DNA of 64,000 bases, taken from Sitta carolinensis (Eukaryota > Chordata > Aves > Passeriformes > Sittidae). The DNA lies in NCBI GenBank assembly GCA_032173965.1, contig CM063283.1:83082743-83146742 (forward strand), given 5' to 3'. The translations under genes and the position numbers were made by a program. Every line of letters starts with the position of its first letter. Position 1 is the stretch's first letter. Below the pieces are notes generated by a model. The model ran no database searches, had not been told where the DNA came from, and was given only the letters and a program-made list of their open reading frames with translations. Shown one piece after another: positions 15,101-27,100 of the stretch.

Positions 15101-18100
15101 AACAAGGGCGTTCTTACAAGGAAGTTTGCGCTCCTGTCATTGAGCGTTTGAGATTCTTATTCAATGAGCTGCGTCCTGCAGTTTGCAATGATCTCTCTAT
15201 AATGTCCAAATTTAAACTTCTTAGTTCCTTGCCCCGATGGCGAAGGGTAGCTCAGAAGATCATTAGAGAGAAAAGGAAAAAAAGAGGTAAGGCAGAATTA
15301 ATGTTGTATTGTCTTTGAAACAATGGAAATCCATCTTAGTTCGAGGTCGCTGCTATACGAGACTCTCCTTAGATAAAGCTTCAAAGTGTTTGCTTTCTGC
15401 TGCCTTTTCATGAGGTTTTCCAAACCAGTGCTTGCATGTCAGATCCTACAGCAAGAACTGGTAAACAAAAGTGTCAAGTTTAGTTGAGGCATGTTTCTTC
15501 ATGTTCCAGTGTATTAAAAATGATCCTTCAATATCAGACTCTCTGAATTGGTTTTAGTAACATTCCACTGGAAATGACATCATCTTAGAAATCATGTTTT
15601 TTGAAAATGTAGTCAAACAATGATTTAACTAGAAATAAATTAATGTGGTGAACAGACACCAAAGGGCTTTTCAAGTTTGTCTTGTGAAGGTAAAAGCATA
15701 TTGCTGGTAACACCAGAGTTAATTTGGTAATAGTTGGATGTAGAGTTCACCAAGAATACATTTCCATTTTTTACAGACAGATCTTAAGCATTCTGTGTGC
15801 TTAGGTTATCAGGCAAACCTAAAAATGGGATGCCGTAAAATCTAATCAGACTTCATGAAAAAATAACCTTTTTTTATAGTGCCCAAAAAATCTGAATCTG
15901 CTGATGTAGAAGAATCTAAAATAGGAAATGAAGAGAGTGATTTAGAAGAATCATGTGTGGTACCTCACAGTCCTGTACCTATAGATAAAAAGCCCATACC
16001 AATTAAATCACCCAAGGTAGGATATCAGATTTTTTAATCATCTTTGTCAATAAAAATAATAAGAGAAAAAAAGAATGAACTAAAGCGTGATTACTATATA
16101 TAACTTGACATTTAGTTTTCTAATAGTGGTGTTTGGGATGTATAATTAAGTGTGATATATTGTTTCAGTGAAGCCTGGAATAATTTTTAAAAATAAGGTT
16201 GTACTATGTATTTAGTGTATGTAAAGATACCTTCTCTAATTTTTAAATTATTGATAATCTTAGATAAAGCTTCATTTCAAAATAAAATGTTGTGACGAGT
16301 TACTTCTTTTTTGAAGGTTAACACATTTGAAATTTTATGTAGCAATGTAAAAAAGAAATTAAGTTAAAATCATACTAAGCTCTTTCCTGGCTTTGAAGTT
16401 TTCATTTTCCCTTCAGTTCCCCCCGGTATTTTAAATTTGGAAATAGTTTTTTCAGTAATTTTTTCAGTAATTTTAAAATTGTTTAAGAAGTTTTAATATG
16501 CTACTTTCTTGTTTCACAGGATAAGTGGCAGCCAATTTTGAGTACAGTTACAGGTGTCCACAAATACAAATGGCTGAAGCAAAATGTTCAAGGCTTGTAT
16601 CCACAGTCTGCCCTCCTTAACACCATTGTTGAATTTGCACTTAAAGAAGAGCCAGTGGATGTAGAAAAAATGAGAAAATGTTTATTAAAACAGGTAACAT
16701 GAATGAAAATGTGCCACTTACATAATTATGAGTGCTATTAGCAGTTTATGTAAGTATGACAATTTGTTTTTTCTCTTTGACAGTTGGAAAGAGCAGAAGT
16801 TCGGCTGGAGGGAATAGACACGATACTGAAATTGTCAGCTAAAAATTTTTTGCTCCCATCTGTGCAGTATGCTATGTTCTGTGGATGGCAGAGGCTTATT
16901 CCAGAAGGAGCCAATATAGGGTAAAACTTCTTGTTGCTCTTGCTTCCACAATTCTTTAGTAGGAAAACAGTACTTATTTTTGTTGTTGTTTTTCTTTGAA
17001 GGGAGCCTCTTACCGACTGCTTGAAGGATGTGGATCTGATCCCGCCGTTTAACAGAATGTTGCTGGAAGTAACTTTCGGGAAGTTGTACGCATGGGCTAT
17101 TCAGAATGTTCGGAACATCTTGCTGGATGCTAATGCAAAGTTTAAAGAACTAGGTGAATCTTACCTTGTTGCTGTTTTCTGTGGAGAAAACTGTTTTATG
17201 TTGATATTACTGCTTTTTTTAAAAGTGCCAAATAATTAGGATGTTGAAATCAGTTCCGTTGATTTGTGTTGAGAATGACTTTGTTTCTCTGTGTTGTTCC
17301 AACACAGAACTCACTTTTCTTACTAAACTCGCTTTTCAGTGTTTGAGTATATTACTGATTTCCCAGCAACAGGTGATTGATTACTCATTAGTAACGCTTT
17401 AGCATTAAAATGCAAATTGCAGTCAGTTTCTTGGAACTTCTGCTTGTAAGTTCTCAAAGCCAAGCAGGGCATAAAAAATATTTTAAACCATCAATCAAAC
17501 AAATCTATAACCTATTCTATTGTAGCTCCCAAATGTCAGCTGACTTCGTTATTTATATTATGTTTGAACTAGGTCTGCAGCCTGTTCCTCTTCAAACAAT
17601 TACTAATGAGAATCCAGCAGGACCAAGTCTTGGAACTATTCCTCAAGCACGTTTTCTGCTGGTCATGCTGAACATGTTGACGCTGCAACATGGTGCAAAT
17701 ACCTTGAGCCTCCTCCTCAACTCTGGCATGCTGGCCTTGACACAAACCACACTGCGGCTGATAGGTACAGTTCTTCTTTCTTATGTGGAAGGAAGCATTT
17801 ACTTTACAGATCTCCTGTATTTTTTACCTGTTGGTGTACCCAAATTACAGAATCACTTCGCTGCTTGAAGATAGTTCTTAATGCTATTTACCTTTACCTG
17901 ATACAAAAACTACATCTGCAGGCATGAGCAGTGCAGCCTTTATTCAATCTTTTTTTTTTTTTTTTTTTAATTAAGTGTTTGCTTTGGCCATTTTTTCTAA
18001 AATTTCAGTTAATGAGTAGTTTCGGTGGAACTTTTGCAAGTAAATTAAAAATGGAAAATTTAAAACTAAAGTAATAAAAAATGCCTATTCTCTACTTTCC

Positions 18101-21100
18101 ATTTCATTTGATCTACATATGAAGAATATTCCCAGTCTGCGCATTTAAGCTTGAAGAGTTCTTTGTTCTCTTATAGAAGTTCTCTGGTGTGTTTTGCTAT
18201 GATTCAAATGGCCATGGTTTTTCTCTCTTTGTTTTCTTAGATAATAGCAAACATTTGTTTAACTGAAATGTGCACTGAAAGTTTTTAAAAAAACCTCTGT
18301 CTGTAGAACTATTGAGCCAATTGAGTCATCATTATTAATGTCTCTTATTTGTCACTTGTTTTGTCATTCAAAATTAGGAGTTTCAATTCCTGTGCATTTA
18401 AAACCATTTTAAATTTTTTAAAATTTAAATTCCAGTTTTCTAAAAGGTCATTTAACTTATCACCTGCTAGTCAGGTTTTCTGTGTAACTGCTTTTATATT
18501 ACAAAGTTTTCATGCCTGTAAATTTATATGTGACAAAGGTATGTATATACACCTGTAGCTGGATTTAATCTCTTTTGTTTTTTTTCCTTATTAGGACCCA
18601 GTTCTGATAATATTGAAGAAGATATGATTGCCTCTTCTCATGGGGCTTCTGCCACAGTCCTAGAAGAATCAAGAAAGGAAACTGCACCTGTTCAGCTCCC
18701 AGTTTCTGGACCAGAGCTGGCAGCCATGATGAAAATTGGTACCAGAGTGGTGAGAGGGGTAGACTGGAAATGGGGTGATCAGGTACAACTTCTTTCATAC
18801 AGGTTTTGGGTGTGTTTTTATCTAAAGTTTCTGTTCAGTGGACTGTCTGAAGTTTCTGGTCAATCAGACTTAAGGGTGTTTTACATTCCAAAAATGTTGA
18901 ATTAAGGATATGGGAATTTAGCAAAAATAAACCTTACATTCCAGCTGGTCCTCAGAGATCAGAGAGTCTGGTTGCAGCTGGGCTTAATTTCTGATTGTAG
19001 CTCAGTTTAGCATTGTAAGTCTGGCTGAGTTTGGAAAAGAAAAGCATGAGCAGAGAAGTACAAATAGTGCAGTTTACCAGTGCAGTACTGTAGCTCTGAT
19101 GGACTCAGTAAGGACTTGCATGATCTTGATTCACAGATAGTGTGGTTAATTGAAGCACCAGAAAAGCAGGCTCAGGATTGCTGGTGATAAATGCCCTAAC
19201 TGCAGAGTCTTAGTATATGTTGAGACACAAAGTATAGTAAGAGATCTAATAGCACTCTTGTTTTATATATATAATATATATCTGTGTGTTTGTAAATTAA
19301 TATTCCCAGGTGCTCCAATGCTGTTGGAGATGCAAAGCTCACATTAAGGTTTCTCTTTGGGAAAAGAAGAGAGACATAATCTGTCAACAGATATGGAGCA
19401 GGCAGAGATTTCCCCCTCCAGCCCTTTCTGCCCTGAAGCCACTCTTTTATACTGTAAATTTTGGCCTGTCCCAATGGGATGGAACAATCATGTTATAGGT
19501 GGGGTTCAGTGATTTTGGCCATACATGCATTATTACACATCCTGCATTTTCCTTCATCTGCATCTTGAGGGGTTCCTAAGCTAATTGTAGGGCTTAATGA
19601 GGGTCTTGGTTACCTCTTGTCAGAATTTATGGTTGACAAAAGAGGTAGAATAAACACTTTGGTTCTCCTCCACGTACTGAGCCAGCAGTAGGGGCTCTCT
19701 GACTTTCATTGGGGGGTCTTTGTGTGCATCCTTATGTCCTGAAGGAACTGGATTTACAACAAGGCTTGTTTTTCATGGTGAAGAGAGTGTGGCTGTTGGT
19801 GGGGCCCAGGTGCCCTCCTGTGCCTCACTGAAACAGCACTGGTGCAGGAGAGCTCCGTGTCACTCCAGGTGTCACTCAGTTCTGACAGGGCTTGCTGGAG
19901 CTGGGTGCAAGATAAGCAAGAGGCTCAGCTCGTGTTTTTCACAACCAGCTTTATCCATCCTTCACCATCTTACAGCAATGCTGTGCAATTCTGACCCTTT
20001 ACCACAAAAACCTTGGCGAATTAACATAAAATATGTTAATTATTTGTTTTGGAGATGTTTAAAATTCTATTATAGTGAGACTCTGCTGATTAACCATTTA
20101 ACAGGAAACTGCATCACTTATTTGCTGTAATAGTATACATTTCCAACTACTTAGGACATAACTTTTAATTATGTAAGATATAGTAGAAGGGATCTAGTCT
20201 TGAATGTCCAAATATGCAGCTTACTGGGGTGATTCTTTTGAAAATCGTGAAATGCTTTCTAACTTCATGCTTGATTTTTGAAACTCCATTGAATATTTAC
20301 TGCCTAATGATTAGCTTGGCAGCAAGAAAGAGCAATTGCATTATTATTTTATGAGCTTTGGGTATGAATTAGTGTTGTTGATTGAGTAACTTGAACCTCT
20401 CTCTTCTCTCAGGATGGACCCACACAGGTTTGGGTCGTGTGATTGGAGAATTGGGAGAAGATGGCTGGATTAGAGTGCAGTGGGACACTGGAAGTACAAA
20501 TTCTTACAGAATGGGAAAGGAGGGAAAATATGACCTCAAACTAGCTGAGCCACCACCTGCAACACAGCCCACAACAGAGGATTCAGACACTGAGGATGAT
20601 TCTGGTAAAAAAACCCCAAACTTATAAAAGTGGAAGTGCAGTTTTAGTTGTATTTTAAAATCAGTATATGGTAATATAAAATATTTTTTTCACATGAGCA
20701 AATGCTTCATCAAAGAAGATTCATTTATCAGGTGTTCACTTCTGACCAGAATCTTCCGTAATATAACTTTACTGTGAGAAAGGAAAATAGACAAAATGGT
20801 ATCACATTTGTTGCATATTCATGGATCAGAGAAAATGGTATTATTCAGCTGAAATCGTTTCAGTTACAGATACCTGGAGGTATACATTTTAACATATGTT
20901 AATAACATTCTGAAGTGGGATTTTTATATGGCCTAATTATACATTTAGTCAGAATATGTCCCTATTCTTGGCAATACTTTGGAATTCCTTTCAGCTGGGT
21001 ACTGCTAGAGAAAAACCTGAAAATATATGTGCAAAATACCTGGTTTATATTTTGCTCTTGGAGTTGGCAATAAGGAATCTTCATGTCAAATCATCTTGGA

Positions 21101-24100
21101 GAAAATGTTCATGAGAAATCATTCACGTAATGTTTGAGAACCTTTGTGAAATAAAATAACTCGGTGTTAATGTATTCCTTTGCCTTCTGTGTCTCCCTTC
21201 AGAAGGAGAACAAGTTGAAAGGAATCTCCACCCTACTTCCATGATGCTGACAAGTACTGTGAACCTGTTGCAGACACTGTGTCTCTCTGCTGGTGTCCAT
21301 GCTGAAGTCATGCAAAGTGATGCTACTCGGACTTTGTGTGGTCTACTTCGCATGCTTGTGGAGAGTGGAACAATAGATAAATCAGGTATATTACATAGCA
21401 GCAGTCTGATTGAGTTGTGTGCTTCTGTTTTGTGCTTTGTGTTTTTGTAAGTTTGTAATTCTTTTCTTAATAGATTTTAATCCTTTTAAGCCCACAGACT
21501 GGAAGATGCATTTTCAGACCTTTTAAAAATCTTAATTTTTAAAGGTAATAAGTGATCCTGTGCATTCTTAGAACTTAAAGAGTAAAAGCAGAAGAAATGC
21601 ATGAGATGTGAATTGTTGACTTAGACAATTAGTTTAATAGCAACCTTTTTGTGTTTGGCAACAACAGTATGACTGGATGTGTCATGCTCCTTTTTGTAGC
21701 TTTTTTTGTAATTTCAGAATTAATGCTGTTAACTGTATTGAAATGAGGAAACAGTGTAATGATGAGAATTGTTTTAATGACGTATTTTCTAAAATTAATT
21801 GCAGGGTCTAAAATTGAAATTAATAGTTCATGTAAAGACAGTGAAATAGCTTGGTGTTCTGATTTGTCCAAAAAAAGCCCTATGTAGCATATAGAGAACA
21901 ACATAGCTGGTGAAAAAGTCAATTTTTACATGTATATATCTTTTTGTTTTTAGCTTCCTTGCCAAATAAATTAGTTTACAAGGAACAGCATAGGAGTTGG
22001 TGCACGTTGGGATTCATTCGAAGCATAGCACTCATGCCTCAGATGTGCAGCACTCTTAGTACATCTCAGTGGATAACTTTGCTAATGAAAATTGTTGAGG
22101 GGCATGAATCTTTCACTGCTGCTTCACTACAGAGACAGGTAATGTGTCTGTTTACAAATTACTTCAATAGGCAATAAAATCAGTAGACTTTAATTGTCTT
22201 AAAAAGAAAGGTAAATTTTACAAGACAGCTGGGAGATGTCCATAAATCAGTTTTTAGTTAGGTGGGAAAAAGATAACATTTTCTCTATATTAGGAATCAG
22301 TGTTTAAAATTTACATCTCTTGAATTTTGAGCCTTCAGGATACTATGGACTTCCCTGTTCTGTTGAAAGAAAGGTCAAAATAGTGTTCCAAAATTGTGTT
22401 TCAGAAACTCCCATGTAATATTTCTTATAAGTTGAATAAATAAAAGAATAACTATATGGTTAGGAAGAAGTTACATTTCATTTAAAGCTACCAAGTTACA
22501 TATTGTCTACTGTCCCTCTTTCCATAGGAAATTACAGTCTCTCTTAAGAAGCTACTTTTTTTTGCATCTTATTTTGGTATTGTATTTCCCTTGCCATCTT
22601 TCCCCTTTTTTCATTTCTTTCTTTCAATTTTTTTTTTTTTTTTCCTCTTTTGCTGTTACTTAGCAATCTTGTTAGTGCCTTTTACATGACACCAAAAGTT
22701 TATTATGGAATAACTCTGCCAAATTTTAAGGCTTGGGGATCAAAAGATCATCTTATTCTTTTCCTTGATAAGCCATCATCATTTGTTAACTAAAGCCTTG
22801 TATCATAAAGGCCTGTTCATTTTTGTGTGGTCTTCCAGTAAGTTCTTGCCAGTTTTTTTAATATGCTGAGAACTTCTGTTATCATTCAGGACTTAGTGCA
22901 GTAGAGTCATCTCTGCTGTTCAGGGAATACTCATTCCTCATGTACCAGCTCCTAACCTAAGACAAATGAAAAGATGAGACCTTGAAGTTCCCTAAAGACA
23001 GGTTATTGGCAGGAGTTTGCAAGAGGAGAGTTCTCTTTGCTATTAATCACTTATATTGGTCTTCTGGGTAGAAGATGAGGAAGCTCAGATCCTGAAGTGC
23101 TACTACTCAAAATATGCAACCCCCTCTGTTCTTTGATACTGCGGTGCTCTATCTTTCCCTGTTCCTTGTCAGTCCTGCATGGAGTGTCTGGGTTCACAGC
23201 AGCCAGCCTGTTCCTTCTGTACTGTGCTGGAGGCCTTGGTTTCACACTGGCTACTTTTGTGTGTCACTGTGGCTCCTGTTGTCTGCTTTCCACCATTCAG
23301 CTTTATATCTCATGAATTTTAACTGTGATAACTTCTTTGCAGAACTCTTGGAAACTTTTATTCTGAAATACATCTTAATACTAACTTCTAAGTCTGCAAT
23401 CTGAACAAACTTTCCCATTCCGTATTCCTGTTTTTCCTATTTGTTTTTTGTTTCTCAGTGTGCTTGTGTGTCTCTTGTCCTAAGTATTGAAGAGATTGGT
23501 GCACTAATATAATGTGCCAATAAAATTGTTATTGCTCTGAACTCCGTCCACTTCTTTTAAAATATCCCTTAGCAAACTCAAGATCAGTAGCTCTGTGATT
23601 TCCACAGCTGGAAAGAAATCAACATTGTAGAAAAAACTACAAAGGAAAGCAAACTTTAAAAATGCCATTCTTCTTTATTAATATGTTTGAGAATTTCTTT
23701 AGTATTTGGTGACGTAGACTAGAATAACATTACTTTTGTTCTCTTTTTAGATCCTTGCTGTACATTTATTGAAAGCAGTACTTCCATCCTGGGATAAAAA
23801 TGAAAGGTCAAGAGACATGAAATTTCTTGTGGAAAAACTGTTTGGATTTTTAGGGAGCCTGCTTAGTACTTGTTCTTCGGATATTCCACTACTCAGAGGT
23901 AGAGGAGTTTTCCCTCAGTGGCTTGTTTTTATGTATGGGAGATGTGTGCATTAAACTCATAACTGTTGTGCCACTGCTTTTTCTTTTCAGAATCTACTCT
24001 GAGGAGGAGAAAGGCCAGGCCCCAAGCATCTCTAACTGCCACTCATAGTAGTACTTTAGCAGAAGAGATAGTGGCACTGCTGAGGACGCTGCATTCGCTC

Positions 24101-27100
24101 AGCCAGTGGAATGGACTCATAAACAAGTACATCAACTCTCAGCTAACCTCCATCACCCACATCTTTGCAGGAAAACAGTCAGAAGGGGTAGTTTCTCACG
24201 TTTTAAAATAAGCTCATTTTTATAGCAATATTTATTTTGAAATTAAAAATACTAAATCTTTGTAAACAATATTAAGCTTAATATTGAAACCATTTTTCTA
24301 TTTTTATATATATTTGTGTTGTAATTTTTAAGTTGAAATGTGTGTGATTAACTTTGTATTTTAAAGCAGACAGAAGGGTTTGATTTCTCCCTACAGTTAA
24401 ATTTTATTGTTCTTTGTTAGGCTGTGTTGGATGACTACTTCCCTGACACTGAGAATCCAGAGGTGGGAGCTCTGATGGCAGTCTTGGCTGTGATTGGTGG
24501 CATAGACAGTCGCTTGAGGCTGGGTGGACAAGTAGTTCATGATGAATTTGGAGAAGGCACAGTGACACGCATCACCCCGAAAGGGAAAATCACTGTGCAG
24601 TTCTATGACATGCGGACATGTAGAGTGTGCCCTCTGAATCAACTGAAACCAGTAAGTTTGTTTCATTAAGGCTTTTATACTGAGGAAGTTTAAAACTCTA
24701 ATATGAACCAAAGAAAACATTTGTTCTTCATTGGCTAAAAACACTGACCTTCAACACACAAATGTTCTGAATGCACTTGTAAGATGGTCCTTGTGCAGAC
24801 TTCTGTAGGACCTTTAAATCCCATCCTCATTTGCTGCAGAGGTGAAAGGGAGAGGGATTTGGAGCTCTTTGACTTGAAGTAAAATCCCAAGTTATTGCAA
24901 TGTTGTTTATAGCTCTTAGATGAGAGGAGCTTTCTGTTTAATTTGATTTGCTAACTAATGTAGAAAGTCTTGGGTATTTGCAATTGAATCTTGATTTGGT
25001 TAATACAACTTTAGTGAAAGCACAGGCCAAGCGCTTGGTCTGCTTCAGAGTCTGGAGTTCTTTCTTGTTCTGATTCTGTTCTGCTTTTTCACCAAGAAGA
25101 ACTGAAATTGTGTGGTACAAATTCTGGCTTATGAGCTGTGGAGGGAATAAAAGTTGTTCCTGGTCAAGAGCAGTAAGACAAATGCTACTTTTCCTCTTCT
25201 GCAGTTAATAACTGTTGAAACATTTTAATGACTTCGTGAGATTTTAGAAAAATGCTTACCTTTTTATTTTGCTAGTTTTTTTTTATCTGGCTCTTCTCCC
25301 ACTGTCTAGCTTCCAGTAGTGGCTTTTAACGTGAACAACTTGCCTTTCACTGAACCTATGCTGTCCATTTGGGCTCAGCTAGTAAATCTGGCTGGAAGTA
25401 AAATAGAAAAACAAAGAATGAAGTCTCCCAGTCAAGGTCTTTCAGGTACAGTTGGTGGCTTTTTCCTGTTTGTTTTCTTTGGAAGCAGATGAATATGCTC
25501 TGAGAAAAATACTAGTATCAGCAGACAGAGATAAGGGAAAGGGTCTCCTGGAACCTTACTTGTTTTCTTATTCAGCACTGGATCATAGGCACTTAAGAGA
25601 CAAGTTTAGATAAGTGGTAAATTGCTCTGCTCTATAAGTGAGATATCTTTGATGGGAAAATGTTAATAAGGTTTGGGGTTGATCTTACTCTACTGAATTA
25701 TTTAAAATACTAGATCCACGTAACAGCTGCACTTACTGTGTTATAAATCAGCTGTATGATTGTCCAGGGTGTGGAAAGTAGGAAGGGAATATTTTTAATA
25801 CTATGAGTCATACAATGTGTGCAGACTTTTGATCCATGTGCTGTTTAAACTGACTCATGTGAGCAGTACACAGTGAGAAAAGATGTAAACTGATGTTTTG
25901 GCTGAGGTTTTATGAATGGTAATCTTTCTTTTCTAATAGAAGAGACTTGTAGCACTAATGGCTGCTTAATATTTCTAATAGGTCAAGTTGATCTGGATCT
26001 GCTGCGGTGCCAGCAGTTAAAGCTGTACATACTAAAAGCAGGACGAGCTCTGCTTTCTCACCAGGACACGCTGAGGCAGATCTTATCTCAGCCAGCTGTT
26101 CAGGAGTGTGCATTAAATCCTACAGGTATTCTGAAATGCTGCCTGACTGGGCTGGTCTTTGTTTAGATGGTAGATGTGACCATAACCCTTTCTAGTGGCA
26201 GCTGGACAGTAGAAATTCAATTCTCTCTCTAAAGATTAAAAATTAAAATTGCATGTTTTAAGCTTCTTGGTTAAAAATATTTTGACTTTTTAACTTAAGT
26301 TTTGAAAACCAAGAATGTCAAGTGTTTGAAGCTAGAAATACTGGAGTTAGCTAAATTTGTAGGTCTGCCATAATTAGTAAGCTTGGTAAGTAATTTAAAA
26401 ATACTTTAAAAATTTAAAAGTACTTTAAAAATATGGATATTTCTGTGGGTTTGTTTGTCAATTGCCAGATTTTAAGTCAGCAGAATCTACAAGGTTTCTT
26501 TAGGAATGGAGCATGGTTTCATTCTTATCATCGTTTTTGGAGGGGGGAAAAAAAAAAAAGTAACACTTTTTTTTTAACCAGAGCAATGTATATTGAGGAC
26601 TATTAACTGTTTTGTTGTTGTTTTATGAAGAGAGAACACTTTCATTATGTGATAGTCGCAGTAAAGATTTGGGAAACATGAATGTTTATGCCAACAGGAA
26701 TACAAAATTAAATATGAAAGGTGCAGAATTGTGAGCAAATTGGTTCAATAAAAGTATCCTGTTTTGAAGGGACAATGAATACCTAAAGGGAGCTCTTCCC
26801 AAGAGGTACATATTGGGAAAATAACACCTATAATTAATGCATTATATTTTGAAGGAAATCCGGGATCACTAAAATTCTTGGTTGTCTATATCAAGTGGTT
26901 TATCCTGGAAGCAGCTCTTCCCAAGAGGTACTTATTGGAAAAAACTAAACACTAGTGAATTATGCATTATATTTGATAGGAATCCGGGATACTAAAATCT
27001 TGGTTTCTATATCAAGTGGTTTATCCTGATAGCACTCCTACTATAGTCTTATGCAAAAAAGGTGGCTCAAAAGGCAGAGGTGCAAATTCACTGTCCATGG

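Noticed and set aside
19720..20130. A 136-codon open frame in intron 29/30
   Set aside because: No recognisable domain, no splice fit to HERC2, and repeat-like surroundings.
26106..26111. Donor gtgtgc inside exon 37 that would put exon 38 in a better frame
   Set aside because: It is a poor donor, and exon 38 still breaks frame later, so it does not rescue the gene.
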